Shown in pieces: positions 11,879-24,124 of a stretch of 64,000 bases of DNA. The stretch is taken from positions 22,371,266-22,435,265 of the forward strand of contig NC_087166.1 of NCBI RefSeq assembly GCF_035594125.1, written 5' to 3'. Position 1 is the stretch's first letter, and each line of letters starts with the position of its first letter. A model generated the notes under the pieces. The model ran no database searches and was not told the DNA's origin. It was given only the letters and a program-made list of their open reading frames with translations. The DNA is from Scylla paramamosain. Lineage: Eukaryota; Arthropoda; Malacostraca; Decapoda; Portunidae. The position numbers and the translations under genes were made by a program.

Positions 11879-12859
11879 CATAATCTTCACCCTCCTCCAC
11901 CCACTCCGTCAGGCACTGTCATCTTCCACTCATCACCACTTAACACCTTCGCCATCCATCATCATCACCACCTACACCACTTACTTCCACCTGCATCACC
12001 ATATACAGTATTCCTATCATCATCGTTCACCACCGTCATCATCGTCACTACTTTTCTTATCATCAGCTTTTACCATCATGATCTCTCACCATCTGCTTTT
12101 ATCTTCACTATCATCACTCGTACTTTTTCTAGTAATTGTGTTCCTATTTTTTTTTTTGTCTTTCACGTTTTGTCTATTATTATTTTTCTAGCATTCTTTT
12201 ATTTTATTTCTCATCTCTCTCTTACAAGTTTCTCTCTTCTCCTCCTCCGCTCCGCCTCTCAACCTCCAAAGGGCAACTTAAACCACCTTAGTTTTTCTTA
12301 TACCAACACTTTTTTTTCCCTCCAACTGCCTCCCTGAACTCCTCTTCCCTTCACCCTTCCCTCCTCTTCCCTTCACTCTCCCCTTCCTCTTCCCTTCACC
12401 CTCCCCTCCTCGTCCCCTCTCCTCTCACCCTCCTTCTCTCATTCCTACCTCTCCTTCCTCAGTTCTTCCTATCTCTATTCGTCCCTCTCTCTCTCTTCCC
12501 TCTATTCCTCGTCCTTTCTTCCCCTTCCTTTCCTCCTCCTTTTTATTTTCCTCTTTCTATTTTTCCTCTTTCTATTTTTTCTTGTTCCTATTCCCCTCAC
12601 TTTCCTCTTCCCATCCTTACTTCCTGTTTTTACTATCATATTCTATCTTACCTTTCCTCCTCTTCTCTTTCCCCTCCCTCCAGTTTCTCTCCATCCTTTT
12701 TTTTCTGCTTTTCCTCACTTTCCTCCTCGTCCTCTTGTCTCCTATGCTTTTCCTGATCGTCATCTCCTTTCCCCCTTTCCTCCTTTCTCTCTGACCCCTC
12801 ATCTTTCTATCCCTTGCCCTCTTTTTCCCCTCGCTTCACTGAAACCTCCTTGCTTACCC

Positions 12860-12862
<3 letters not shown>
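11879..12862. repeat. CAT/CAC-rich then polypyrimidine tract
   Basis: 11890-12130 is rich in CATCATCAC triplets. 12200-12862 is almost pure C/T. No gene is recognised. Confidence 0.75.

Positions 12863-12948
<86 letters not shown>
12863..12948. repeat. (CT)n microsatellite, ~86 bp
   Basis: Uninterrupted CT run inside the pyrimidine tract, which continues to about 13125 with CTC triplets. Confidence 0.98.
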
Positions 12949-12950
<2 letters not shown>

Positions 12951-13130
12951 GATCCCATCTCTATCTCATTTTCCTCACTTTTCCTCTCTACCTTCCACAT
13001 CCTCGCTTCCTCCATACGTTGTTCTTTCCTCCTCTCCCTCCAACTCCTCCTCCTCCTCCTCACATCCTCTCCCTCCTCCTCCTCCTCCTCCTGTCTCATC
13101 TCCTCTCCCTCCGCGTCTTCTCAATTTACA

Positions 13131-13396
13131 CATACATCCTCAGTGTTGACAAAAGTTCAAAAAAGGACAAAAAAGGCAGCGGTCTCTGTATCATCATCGG
13201 GGTATGAAAAACAAGGGGAAAGTCAGCACGCCAAAAATGCGCTAATGAACACAGGGAGGGCAAGGGTAAGTACGCGGAGAGGAGGGGCAAGTGGCGAGGT
13301 GCTCAAGTGGTGATTAGTCGGTTAGGGGTCTTACCTGGAGGATAAAGGGTACAGGGGACGAGCAAGTAAGTGTTTAGCTGTTCGTGGGAGTAGAGC

Positions 13397-13399
<3 letters not shown>
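13131..13399. other. Unique spacer, nothing recognised
   Basis: High-complexity, moderately G-rich sequence without recognisable features. Confidence 0.4.
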
Positions 13400-13440
<41 letters not shown>

Positions 13441-13508
13441 TGGTTTTTGGCTTACGTTAAGGTTGTTGAGTATCTGAGGAGTGATTGATATTGAGGGAAT
13501 GTAAAGAT

Positions 13509-13600
<92 letters not shown>

Positions 13601-13714
13601 GAATATGAAATGTAGTGATTTTTGGCTTGTCATGTTAAGGTTGTGAAGACAAAGATGTGACTGGTATTGAGGGAACGTAGAGATTGGGTGTGTGTGTATG
13701 GGTGTTCGTGTGTA
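13400..13714. repeat. Diverged tandem units each ending in (GT)n
   Basis: GT runs lie at 13400-13439 and 13512-13599, and a decayed one at 13689-13714. The two inter-run segments (13440-13511 and 13604-13688) are homologous: both hold TTTTTGGCTT, GTTAAGGTTGT, GATATTGAGGGAA/GGTATTGAGGGAA and GTAAAGATTAG/GTAGAGATTGG just before the GT run. The microsatellite therefore occupies the same place in each unit. Confidence 0.85.
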
Positions 13715-13789
13715 TGCTGGATATAAAGGTAAGCACACACACTCCACCTCTTCATATTTATCTATTTATTCGTTCCTGGATCTTGAGGG

Positions 13790-13985
13790 AAAAGTCCATT
13801 AATTCCTTGATAAGTAATAGTTTGTATAAAAGATCACGAGGGAAGCTGCAATAAGCCATGAAGCCTACACGTGGCGGTCCCTGCACACAACTAACACGTC
13901 TGTCATCCCATCCACATATCTAACTTGAATTGTTTCGACAGAAGAGTATCAAAACACCTCCAGAAATAAAATGACCTCTTCTTTG
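13790..13985 (-). mobile_element. LINE 3'-end fragment (family LINE-a)
   Basis: Contains GAGGGAAGCTGCAATAAGCC followed by CCTACACGTGGCGGTCCCTG, the antisense of the 3' end seen at 25661, 26783, 44643 and 63161. The part encoding the end of the second open frame is too decayed to read. Confidence 0.65.
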
Positions 13986-14545
<560 letters not shown>

Positions 14546-14604
14546 CATAGAAAAAAATCATTATTACACAGTAGCAAAAACATGGACAGTACCTCTCAGT
14601 AGGG

Positions 14605-14605
<1 letters not shown>

Positions 14606-14698
<93 letters not shown>
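14606..14698. repeat. (CA)n microsatellite, ~93 bp
   Basis: Pure CA run, 62 bp downstream of the 169-bp GA run. Confidence 0.98.
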
Positions 14699-14701
<3 letters not shown>

Positions 14702-15054
14702 ACCAGAAACCAGAACAAGTAGCAGCAGCAACAGCAACAGAAACACAACGCACAAGAGAGCACACCTGGTGAAAGGCCGAGACAACACCTGGCGGCTGGC
14801 GAGACACCTGTGCAAAAACTGGCTCAGCGCATCGTTCCCCCGCGGCGGGAGTCACCTGGCGCGGCGGATCAGGTGTTAAGAGAGGTTCAGGAGCGCGGGA
14901 TTGGAAGCCAGTAACAGAGAGAAGAAAGAAGGAGTAACAGTAGAGGGGGCAGTGACAGAGGAGAGAGGCTGATCACGACGCTCGATCACCACAAAACACC
15001 ACGACACACCACCGCTGACTACCTTGGAGGGTGTTAGAGGGAATGCGCGTCTTT
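14699..15054. other. Unique spacer with GC-rich part
   Basis: 14760-14880 is GC-rich and CpG-containing. No exon or RNA gene is supported. Confidence 0.4.
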
Positions 15055-15258
15055 GGACCATATTACAAAACACCTGTCCAGACCTCGACTACTTTGAAAA
15101 GGCTCTAGTTGAAATGATACGGGTTTTTAAAGGTTTTAGTGATAGATTAACTAGATTTCTTCAATGTTACCATCGAAACACACTTGAGAACCCGGCTGAT
15201 CATCTCTGTGGCCTCGGAAAATAGTCGCGGTGAGAAAGCGGAGTGTTTCAAGAATAGG
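15055..15258 (+). mobile_element. MITE-1 copy, near full length
   Basis: Left end GGACCATATTACAAAAC and right end GTTTCAAGAATAGG are imperfect inverted repeats. The interior keeps GAAAAGGCTCTAGTTGAAAT, ACGGGTTTTTAAAGG, AGATTAACTAGATTTCT, ACACTTGAGAACCCGGCTGA and GGAAAATAGTCGCGGTGAGA. Length 204 bp. It has no coding capacity, so transposition would need an unrelated transposase gene. Confidence 0.85.
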
Positions 15259-15359
15259 AGTGTTTCAAACAAAGGCGGACTAGCGAGTATTGTTAATGGG
15301 CAGTGTGGCACGCGTACTACAAACACTGAAGCCTTTATAGCAAATATACTGAAGGCGTG

Positions 15360-15995
15360 AGGAGTGGGGGTTTGAAGAGCAGGCGAGAAATGCAAGGCGG
15401 GTAGAAGAGCAAGAGCAACAAGGAGCGTGAAGAAGACAGCGGGAGGAGAAAAAAAGGATGTAGACAGAAGCGTGAAGAGGAGAGAAAAGGAAGAGTAGGA
15501 CAGTACAAGGATAAGGAAGGGTATAATAGCAAAATGAGCGGAAAGACAAGAGGAACAAAAAAAAAGTTAGTAGATAAGCAAAGGAAGAAAGAAAAACTAA
15601 AAAAGGAAGAACAGGATAATAAAAGAAAAGGGAAAGCATGATAGCAAGAGGAGCGAGAAGAATATAACAGAAAAAGAGCAAAAGGAAAGGAAAAAAAAAA
15701 CTAAAACAGGAGAAGTTGAGAAACGAAAGAAGGAAGAGGAAAGTAAGAGGAGGGAAAAGAGATGGACAATTGTAAAGGCATAAATAGATAACACAGAAGA
15801 ACATGAAGAGTACACGAACAAGGCCAGTGAAAGAGAGACCTGAAGAGAGGAGAGAAAGAAAGAGCAGAAGAAAGCAGAGAAAGAGAGAGGAAGCAAGAGG
15901 AACAGGAGGAGGAGACGACGAGAGAAACAGAAAACCAAAAGAAGATGTGGAAGAAAAGGCAGGAGAAATACAGAAAGACTAGCAAGAGGAACATG
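15360..15995. repeat. Polypurine tract
   Basis: About 630 bp of A/G-rich sequence built of GAAGAG and GAGAAA words. The long minus-strand frames are translations of this bias. Confidence 0.85.
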
Positions 15996-16193
15996 AGGAA
16001 GAGGCGACGGGCGAAACAGAGTGGCAGAGCGGTGTTCGGGTACTGCCTTGCAAGGGTCGCGAGGTCCGGTGCTTCGTTACCCATTCATTGGTAAGAACAC
16101 TCCGCCTCCCTCGGTTCTCTCCATCCTCCATCTGGATCAGGAAGCTTTAGTTAACGTTACACGCGGAGCTGCCTCGTGTCTCTCTGTCTTGTG

Positions 16194-16195
<2 letters not shown>
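15996..16195. other. Unique spacer
   Basis: Short mixed sequence, nothing recognised. Confidence 0.35.
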
Positions 16196-16265
<70 letters not shown>

Positions 16266-16279
16266 GTGTGTGTGTGTGA
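16196..16279. repeat. (GT)n microsatellite, ~84 bp
   Basis: GT run with a single C substitution at 16261. Confidence 0.97.
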
Positions 16280-16479
16280 GACGTGTAGGAGAACGAGGAA
16301 TTGCAACTCTTCTTCTTTTCTCGTAGTAGCTATTTTTTTTTTTTTTTTATGGTCCTCGTCTCTATCTAGCATCATATGACCTCGTTGTCGTGGCGCCATA
16401 AGTCAACCTTCTCCAGTTCCTGTCTTCGTACGTAAATGTTCATACGTAAACACTCCCGCTCACTACATAAATATTGAAA

Positions 16480-16800
16480 CTCAGAGAACCACGCTAGATG
16501 CTGAGCTCAGTAACATGTGGCTCAGAATTCACCACACGGGGATACGACAGTCTGAAGTCAGCAAGTCAGGTCATCAAGTCAGGTCAGTAAGGCAGCACCA
16601 ACACGCGTGACTGCAAAACTCAGCAGAATTTAGCAGGAATCAGAACCCAGCGCAAATTATTATATCCCAGTACGATTCAGCCAGACTCAGCACAACTCAT
16701 GACTCAGAAAGACTCAGCAGGATTCAACAAAACAGGACCAAACGGAAAGACTAAGGACGAGTAAGCAGGAGGGCTAAACGGGGTGAAACAGGGCTCTAGT
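16480..16800. repeat. Cryptic ACTCAGCA-rich repeat
   Basis: Variants of ACTCAGCAGAAT, GTCAGCAAGTCAGGTCA and GATTCAGCC recur every 10-15 bp. It is a decayed short-unit repeat with no clean period. Confidence 0.5.
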
Positions 16801-16926
16801 TTTAGCAGCATTAAGAAGAAAAGAAAGAAAAAAGGAGAAAAGAAAAACATCGAGAAGTCTGCCATTAAAGAAGTGAAACTTTTGACCTACAAGGAGACTG
16901 GTATTTCGTTCTGGTTTGCACTACAA

Positions 16927-16929
<3 letters not shown>

Positions 16930-17012
<83 letters not shown>

Positions 17013-17019
17013 CTCTCTC
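16930..17019. repeat. (CT)n microsatellite, ~90 bp
   Basis: CT run with one G interruption at 17007. Confidence 0.97.
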
Positions 17020-17336
17020 ACTGACATGAACGAAAGATTACCACACTCTTCCATCTCCAGCTTCTAACATTTCAGAACCGACCTCCCCTTCAGAAGACAA
17101 GAAACCCAAGTGGTCATTTTTCTCCCTCCACCTCGCGCTCCTCCCTCCTCATATCGATCTCCTTATTCTTTAGGGAAACTTTGACATCACCTCCCTCCCT
17201 CTCAAGCCCCGCAACTCTGAGGGAAGGGAGGGAAGCGAGGGGCAGGGGAAGGGTGGGGAGTGAAGGGATACAGGAGTCTAAACCTAACTTGATTGAGGTG
17301 AAGATGCTTACGATTTGAGATGAAGGAAGGAAGGGA

Positions 17337-17364
17337 ACTACTACTACTACTACTACTACTACTA
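17337..17364. repeat. (CTA)n short array
   Basis: Nine CTA triplets in otherwise mixed sequence. 17020-17336 shows nothing recognisable. Confidence 0.9.
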
Positions 17365-17399
17365 TTACTATGCTCAGGCACTCACAAGCTAGAGTAAGA

Positions 17400-17823
17400 T
17401 CACCAAGCAAGGAATCTACATGAGGTTTGACCAAATTAATTTTACTTCGACATTCCTGCGTTTAACACTCTAAAATATAAATCTTATTACCCGATTTGCC
17501 TTATTTCTGTTCCCTATGCATTTTTTTTTTCTGATGAAGGTTAGAGTTAATAAAACTCCAAAATATTTTTCGTTCTCTGATCTTACCAGAACCTCGTTCT
17601 TTATTGTATACCTATTGTGTGGCCTTCTACCTACGCTAAGTACTTCATATCTGCTAATATTAAATTCCATCTGCCATTTATCTATCCATTCGTTCATCCT
17701 GTTTAAATTTATCTGCTGGGCGACTGCATCCGAATCTGACCTAATTAATCTACCTATCTTTGTGTCGTCCGTAGATTTTCTCTCTCCAAATTTTCTCTCC
17801 CTTTGAACTCTGTACTGAAGCAT
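17400..17823 (-). mobile_element. Non-LTR retrotransposon relic: C-terminal half of reverse transcriptase
   Basis: The minus strand encodes about 100 residues that read as the palm/thumb part of a CR1/Jockey-type reverse transcriptase. Visible in order are a catalytic DD motif in TDDTKIGRLI (usual form FADDTKI), then LNRMNEWIDKWQMEFNIS, EVLSVGRRPHNRYTI, NEVLVRSENEKYFGVL and NRNKANRVIRFIF. A stop follows, then a frameshifted VKPHVDS that fits the usual ALVRPHLDY motif. The upstream fingers/palm part and the endonuclease are absent, so it is 5'-truncated and dead. It is the best protein homology in the window. Confidence 0.85.
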
Positions 17824-17839
17824 GAGGTGGGGAAGTGAG

Positions 17840-18135
17840 CAGTGAGTGAGCTAGTGGGTTGATCCCGGCGCCGCCTCTCGCACCCACGGCCTCTCGCGTC
17901 CTGTTCCATGCGTTGCTTTCCCTTTGACCAAAAAGCGATTGATTTCCAGGCACCGCAGTGGGCCCAGAAGGCCCCAGGAGACGCTGCCCCAGGGCCCCTG
18001 ACAGTCTGGGATTGGAAGGGAGAGGGAAAGCAGCATAGCAACGCAACACATCACAGCATATAAAAATAGCGTGTCAAAGCACAGTGCAGCTTGCCACAGC
18101 ACAGTGCATCACGACGCAGCATAAAGCACAGCCAT
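17840..18135. other. GC-rich segment and CACAGCA-rich cryptic repeat
   Basis: 17840-18020 is GC-rich. 18035-18130 contains many CACAGCA/CACAGTGCA words. Overlapping minus-strand frames occur but show no domain. Confidence 0.4.
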
Positions 18136-18640
18136 GGAGCGAGGGATGGCATTGAATGGGGAAAGAAAAAATATGGAGAGGAGAGGGACGGAATGAATAT
18201 CAATAACAACTCAGGTACGAGACGAGGCAGGCAAGGAAGAAAGAGGTAATTTTACGATTTGACGAAACAGGTTAAGACAGAACGGAGCAACATGGAAAGA
18301 ACGAGACAGGATGGAGGAGAAAGAAGTGAGACAAAGCAGGACGGGAGGAGAAGGAATGGGACGCGGGAACACCGGCAGGACGAAGCAGGGAAGAACTAAA
18401 CCAAACAGTAGACAAGATGGAATGGGATAGGGCAAGATGTGAACGGAACGGAGAGACAGGAAGGGATAGAACAGGGCATGGCTGAATGGAACAGAGGACA
18501 GGACAAAACGAGGGTGGGGAAAGAGACGGCGTGTTGGGGATGGTGGATAGGGGCGGGGATGGGACGGGGCGAGGCAGGATGGGGCGAGGCGGGGCGGGGT
18601 GGGTGGGGGCTGGACAGGGCCGGCGCGGGTCAAGCCATGA
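18136..18640. repeat. Purine-rich cryptic repeat ending in G-runs
   Basis: Words such as GGAATGGGAC, GGGACAGG and GAACAGGG recur. At 18540-18612 many GGGG runs separated by 2-6 bp make a quadruplex-prone block on the + strand. Confidence 0.65.
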
Positions 18641-19060
18641 GGCATTATGAAGCCCGGGCGTCCAGGGATTGGTCGTTCATGCTGTCAAAGAAACGCGAAA
18701 AATACGACATAACTTTTCGCTAAAGGCAGTTGTGATTAACTACGGAAGCGGCAGCTGGTGGTGGTGCTGGTGGTGGTGGTCTTGGGGGGAAAATAATACC
18801 CATAATCCTAGTACGACAACCATAACAGCTATTCTAACCACTACCATTCTATAACAACTACTACTACTACGACGACGACGGCAAATGTTACTATCACACT
18901 ACCAATACTACTTATACTATCACCAGTACCCGATAAAGAGCTGAGTATGGGATGGAGAAAGTAGTAATAGTAGTAGTAGTAGTAGTAGTAGGTAGCAGCA
19001 GCGGCAGTAGCAATAGCAGCAAAGGAAATAGAGATATTAGTGGCTAAAAAAAATAAATAA
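18641..19060. repeat. Mixed triplet-rich region
   Basis: GTG triplets at 18757-18779, ACT/ACG triplets at 18856-18880, TAG triplets at 18960-18991 and GCAGCAG at about 18995-19020. Confidence 0.7.
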
Positions 19061-19689
19061 AAGGAAAACATGAACATTATTAAACAGCACCACACCCAAA
19101 AACAGCCACAAGAACCATCAAAACCTTCCCTCATTACCATACACAGCGATGCAACACTTCCACACTCATGCGGTGCCGGGGAATTAAAGCGGCTGAACAC
19201 GATGGTAACGAAGGCAGACTGGCCACGTTGTCATTACCATTACCTCTATGGCGGGGCAGGAATGTTGATGTGTGGTGATTACAGGGGCGGAAGGAAGGAA
19301 GATAAGGAAGATAAGCTTGATAGTACTTAATTAACCATCACGAGGCCAGTTGGGTGTCTAGAGGTGGTCACTTCTTAGAGCTGGTTGGAGATTGGCTGGT
19401 CTTGTTATATTTTGGCACGTGGAGTCTTACGAGGAATTGGAAAAGGAAATGCTGATGGCTTGATTTGTGATTTTACGTTGGTTTATCGATGAATTGTTTC
19501 CAGCAGGTTATTGGTGTGACTGTACGTGGTGCTTTGCTATGTTTGGTAGTGTATTGTATGACTTTTGAACGTTTATGTGGAAGTTTGTTTTCTATTACTG
19601 TTACTATTACTTTTTTGTGTTTCTATGTGGTATTTGGTTATGTTTTAGTAGTATATTATCTCTAAGTGTTGAATGTTTTGTGGGGTATT
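19061..19689. other. Unique spacer, nothing recognised
   Basis: High-complexity, T-rich after 19380. No repeat or gene match. Confidence 0.4.
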
Positions 19690-19882
19690 GTTTTCTACTA
19701 CTACTACCACTACTACTATTACTACTATTACCACCACCACCACCAATGCTATAACGCAAGAGCCTCCTGGTTCCTCCCACCCTCGCTCCATGGCATGAAG
19801 TGAACCACACACTCCCTGATCGTGCCCCAAACAGCGGCCAACACACTCACTCTCCCCGCTGCGCTATGACCCCCACAGGGAA
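19690..19882 (-). mobile_element. tRNA-derived SINE (type C)
   Basis: On the minus strand TAGCGCAGCGGG (19855-19866) fits the RNA polymerase III A box (TRGYNNARNNGG) at every position. GGTTCACTTCA (19796-19806) resembles a B box, 71 bp from A start to B end, the spacing of a tRNA with a long variable arm (Leu/Ser type). A ~50-bp unrelated body follows, then a GTG/GTA triplet tail (19690-19745). Head, body and triplet tail is a SINE layout. No target duplication was identified. Confidence 0.55.
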
Positions 19883-19920
19883 AACAACAACACGTCAATA
19901 AAACCTTTCACAGAGACCAT

Positions 19921-19921
<1 letters not shown>

Positions 19922-19960
<39 letters not shown>

Positions 19961-19969
19961 CACACACAG
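19922..19969. repeat. (AC)n microsatellite, ~48 bp
   Basis: AC run with one G interruption. Confidence 0.96.
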
Positions 19970-20264
19970 TCATTCCCAAAACACCAATCATTCAGACCCA
20001 TACAGACACGCACATACACACAAACATCCCTATGGTTCCACACGTATAAAAACAGTTTACCTTCCCTTCATACAAACAATCATAGATGTATATAAATAAA
20101 TAGCCAAAACAAAGACAACACGAGGCAATTTTCTTCCTGCGTCTTTCACTTAAGAGAATGAAGTACAAATGAAGGATAGGTATGAAACAACAGTCTCATT
20201 CACCCAGGAAACAAAACAAACGGCTACACGCGACCAATGACTAAAAAAAAAAAATGAAAGAAAA

Positions 20265-20655
20265 GAAAGTCCTTGTTCTTTCATGTAGTGTCTTTCCCGT
20301 CCTGCCTTCCTCACGTCTCTACACAAAACTAAGAGCAAAATAATCACAAATGCACGGTTAGAACAATAAAAAGTCCTCGTCCTTCATTTCGTTCTCATTC
20401 CCGTTCTCGTTCTGTCCTCTGCCTCGTCTTTCCTTGCATAAATGTCTCGATTCAAAATATACTCGTGAAGGGAAGAAAATTTATCATTGACGCACGCCTA
20501 GAAATATTCCTCGTCCTTGTTCTCGTTCTTGTCCTTGTCCTTGTCCTCGTCTCGTCTCGTCTCAGTCCTCGTCCTTCCCTCGCATCATATCCCCCAATGA
20601 AAACAGACTCGTGAAGCGCAAAATAATCACTGAAGCACGGCGGATAAATACCATA
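20265..20655. repeat. Diverged tandem array, 3 units of ~105-140 bp
   Basis: Each unit has a GTCCTCGTCCTT-type pyrimidine block, then CTCGTGAAG/ACTAAGAG, an AAAATAATCAC/AAATTTATCAT block and a GCACG word (units near 20268, 20373, 20507). The third unit has expanded an internal CTTGTC/CTCGTC hexamer run (20515-20570). Confidence 0.7.
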
Positions 20656-21004
20656 ACCCGCCAGATTGCCTAACGCGGCTCAACTCCCTCATAAAAAAAA
20701 GAAAAAATAATAATAATAGTTACCCCTTCCCCTACCCCCCCCAAAAAAAAGCAGCCAAAAGGACATTTACATTCTAATGCACGGCCGGTCCACACGATAC
20801 TCGCCCGAAGTTATGACCTGAAATATCCGACTTTTATGCGTTCCAACCTTTTACCATTTCGGGTGTAAGGTAGCGAGTAGCCGCGGCCGTCCTGCCTCAA
20901 TGCCACGCCGCCCACTGCACCGCGGCGCCGTAACGTGTTGACGGAGACGGGAATTTATCTCTCATTGGATATTCGCCTTCTTTGCGCGGCGGTGGAAGGC
21001 GCTG
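20656..21004. other. A-rich spacer then CpG-rich high-complexity island
   Basis: 20690-20755 is A-rich. 20790-21000 is high-complexity and CpG-rich (for example GAGTAGCCGCGGCCGTC). A regulatory role is possible but untested. Confidence 0.35.
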
Positions 21005-21465
21005 GTGGTGGTGGCAACGGGGAAAGTGATGGTGACGACGACAGCGATGGAAAGCGTGGGTGGAAAGTGGGTGGAGTGGAAGATTGAGATGGAAGGCCGA
21101 GGAGAGGCGAGGATGGAGGGCAAGAGATGGAGGTCTAGAGGTGGAGGGCGAGAGGTGGAGGGAGAGAGGTGGAGGGCGAGGGGTTGATAAAGAGGCAGAG
21201 AACAAGTTTTGGGTAAGGGGTGGATGGTGATGGGAGAAGGGCGAGAGTGGAAAGCGGGAGTGGAAGGCTGAAGTAGAAAGCAGGCAGTGGAAGGCAATGA
21301 CGATAATGACGAGAGATTACAGAAGGTGGCGGCGATGGAAGAGATGGCGAGGGGTGGTGGTGGTGGCGGTGGTGGTGGTGGTTATATACTAGATGAGCGA
21401 GGCAGCATCACCAGCACGCCTCTTTGTCCCAATCTACTGTCCAGCATCTCGTCAGGACCAATAGA
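21005..21465. repeat. GGTGG/GGAGG-rich region with 14-bp repeat
   Basis: Three to four units of AGGTGGAGGGCGAG lie at about 21139-21182, and GGT triplets at 21353-21382. The region is purine-rich throughout. Confidence 0.65.
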
Positions 21466-21639
21466 TTAGCTGATGTTGTTACTGTTGTTGTTCTGTGCTT
21501 GGGTGCTTGTTGCTGTTGTTATTTGGTGTTTGTAGGTGAATTGTGGGTATGAGTAAAAATATGCAAATTAAACTACATAAAAAATCAAGAAAACATACAA
21601 ATATTACTGTTTATTCTAGGATCGAAAGAAGAAAATGGT

Positions 21640-22645
21640 CCTTTCTATAAAGCAGTTCTTTAAAAAGGTAATGCAGGGGAAAATGGCAGCTTGAACTAGA
21701 CTGATTAGGGTCAAAATGTAGGCAGTCTTGGCTCATATGCTTATCCTGAGGTAAAGGGATAAACATTCAAGTCTTTTCCGTATAATATCCCATAAGGAGA
21801 CTTCAGCGAGGGAAGGCAGCGGGAAATGCTTGGAATATCTCCTTGGCCTCGACTGGTTTGGCTGAAAATGCCCGTAATTATAGATCTGCCAGTACTTATT
21901 TACAAGTTAATAGGCAAACAACTCGTCTGTCCTGTATCGTACCTTATAACGGGATTCTGCAGAAGGAAGGAAGGCAGCGGAAACTCAAATTTGTTTGGAG
22001 AGGAATGGCTAGGATTATGAAGCCCATGTTTATTTCTGCATAGAAAGACAAACTGCTAACCTTCCTGCATCGCAATTACTTACATAATAAGTGTCTGCGG
22101 CAGAGGCAAGGCAGAGGGAAATACTTGGAATGCCTGCCTGGGGTGGAGTGGCTAGGGCAAAGAAAAAAAAATCCTGTATTTATTTTAAAGTAGAAAGACA
22201 AACTGTTACCCTTTTCATATCGTAATCATATATCAGTAAAGAGAAGACAGCTGGAAACACCCCGAATATCTGCCAGGGTTGGAGTTGCTAGGATGAATAA
22301 AAGACCGTACATATTTATAAGATAGAGAGACAAACTGTTAACCTTTCCCACACCGCAATTACATGCTAGGGGACTGCGATAGAGAAGGCAGGGGAAAATC
22401 CTCCGGTCCTGCTTGGGATTGACTGGCTAGGATAAAAAGGAATATTTAAAGGTAGAAAGACACACCGTTAGCCTTTCCATATCGCACTTACATAACAAGA
22501 GCCTGCAGTAGAGAGAGAAGGCACCAGGAAATACTTTTTAAAACCTGCTTGGGGTAGACTGGTTAGGGTGAAAATGTCCGTACATATTAAGGCAGAAAAA
22601 CTGTTCACCTTTCTCTGCATCGCAATTATATAACGGTGGTTCGCA

Positions 22646-22719
<74 letters not shown>

Positions 22720-22728
22720 GAGAGAGGA

Positions 22729-22814
<86 letters not shown>

Positions 22815-22880
22815 CAACGGGAAATATTTGGAATACCTACTTGAGATGGACTAGCTAGAACAAAAATGCACATAATTCAG
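21640..22880. repeat. Diverged satellite-like array, ~8-9 units of 125-165 bp
   Basis: Units share, in order, AGGCAGCGGGAAAT, CTTGGAATA, CTGCTTGGGGT, GACTGGCTAGG, AAAATG, TATTTA, AGAAAGACAAACTGTTA, CCTTTCCATATCGCAATTACATAA and CTGCGGCAGAG. The AAACTGTTA block recurs near 22050, 22200, 22335, 22465 and 22600. In the last unit the GCAGAGAG segment has grown into a 165-bp GA array (22648-22812). After it the unit resumes with GGGAAATATTTGGAATACC, which shows that the array arose inside the unit. Confidence 0.85.
22648..22812. repeat. (GA)n microsatellite, ~165 bp, interrupted
   Basis: GA run with several GG interruptions in its left half and a pure right half. It lies inside the last unit of the 21640-22880 array. 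Confidence 0.97.
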
Positions 22881-23435
22881 CTTCGAAGCGCGGGTGAAGG
22901 GACAAGATGCCGCCTCCCTCGTCAGGCGTGGGTCACTATCCTTGAGTGTCCCTGTGCGTGATACCCTGAATGATAACCACTTCACTGCGACATCCAACAA
23001 TTTTCAGCACTTAAAGACACAATACAAGACCTTAACAAGCGCACACAGAAAAAAAAAAAAAAGGGGGGAACAAGAACTTCCCAATGTCTAAAAATATCTA
23101 CAGATGGCAGAAAAACAAAGAAACATCTCGAGCCCTTTGCGATTATGACAGTGTGCCAAATATTAGTCAAATTGTTAAAGCAACATTCAAGAGAACACCA
23201 AACCATCTTAGGATTTCCAGGCAGCACCAAGACGGTTTAGTGTGTATAGACTGACAGAAAGTGACTGAAATATGGCGCCATGGCAGAGAGAGAGAAGCGG
23301 CAGAGTGAGAATGGCAGATGAGAGTGTAAGGGCGACCTGAAGTGAAATGGTGGACAGTGCTGGGCTGAGCGAGAGAAAGGAGTGAAAGGACAGTGAGAGG
23401 ATTAGAGCTTGCAAGGAAGGGACGCAAGAACAGCG
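22881..23435. other. Unique spacer, nothing recognised
   Basis: High-complexity sequence with a poly-A/G patch at 23048-23066. No exon or family is recognised. Confidence 0.4.
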
Positions 23436-23810
23436 CTGAATGGAGGAGAATCCGTCCTGTCTGTCCCCTTGCGTGGGAATATTCTTAGAGAACAAGTGTC
23501 ACAGATAGATGAATAAATAGAAGAAATTTAAAATAGACTATACATATCTTGGTTTTACCATGAACAGGGCTGAATGGAGGAGAATGTCTTGTCTGTCCCC
23601 TGGTGTGGGAATATTCTTAGGGAACACGCGTCATAGATAGATGAATAAATAAAATTGAAAATATACACTACATATCTTAGTTTTACCAAGAACAGAGGTG
23701 AATGAGAATGTGCCCTGTCTGTCACCTTAGGTGGGCATATCCTTCACAACACACGTCATAGATAAACAGATAAATAGAGAGAAAAATAGAGTATACATTT
23801 CTTACTTCTG
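23436..23810. repeat. Tandem array, 3 units of ~130 bp
   Basis: GAATGGAGGAGAAT ... CTGTCTGTCCCC ... GTGGGAATATTCTTAG ... AGATAGATGAATAAATA ... ACATATCTTGGTTTTACC occurs near 23438 and 23572, and in a diverged third copy from about 23700. Confidence 0.88.
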
Positions 23811-24124
23811 GCCAGACAGGCGCGCTAGGTAACTTCAATACAGCCAGGTGAGTAAAGCAGACTTGTCAATGACTCTATGCATATCTTCCGCCGTTACTTG
23901 TTTTATGCAAATTATATTAAAAAATTAAATAACTTTTTTTTTTTCTTCTTCAGGTCTCTTACAACGTGGAAATAGATTAAGCTGCTGGTATTTTCAATGT
24001 TTATGGTCCTATTTCTCCAGCAACCTTCCACGAATATTTTATGGCTGGAAAGCAGAATTTCTCCAATATTTTCTTCGTAACTAAAACCTTTTCTTAAAAT
24101 ACTTCCCGCCACAAACCTATGCAG
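23811..24124. other. AT-rich unique spacer
   Basis: No repeat or gene match. Confidence 0.4.
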
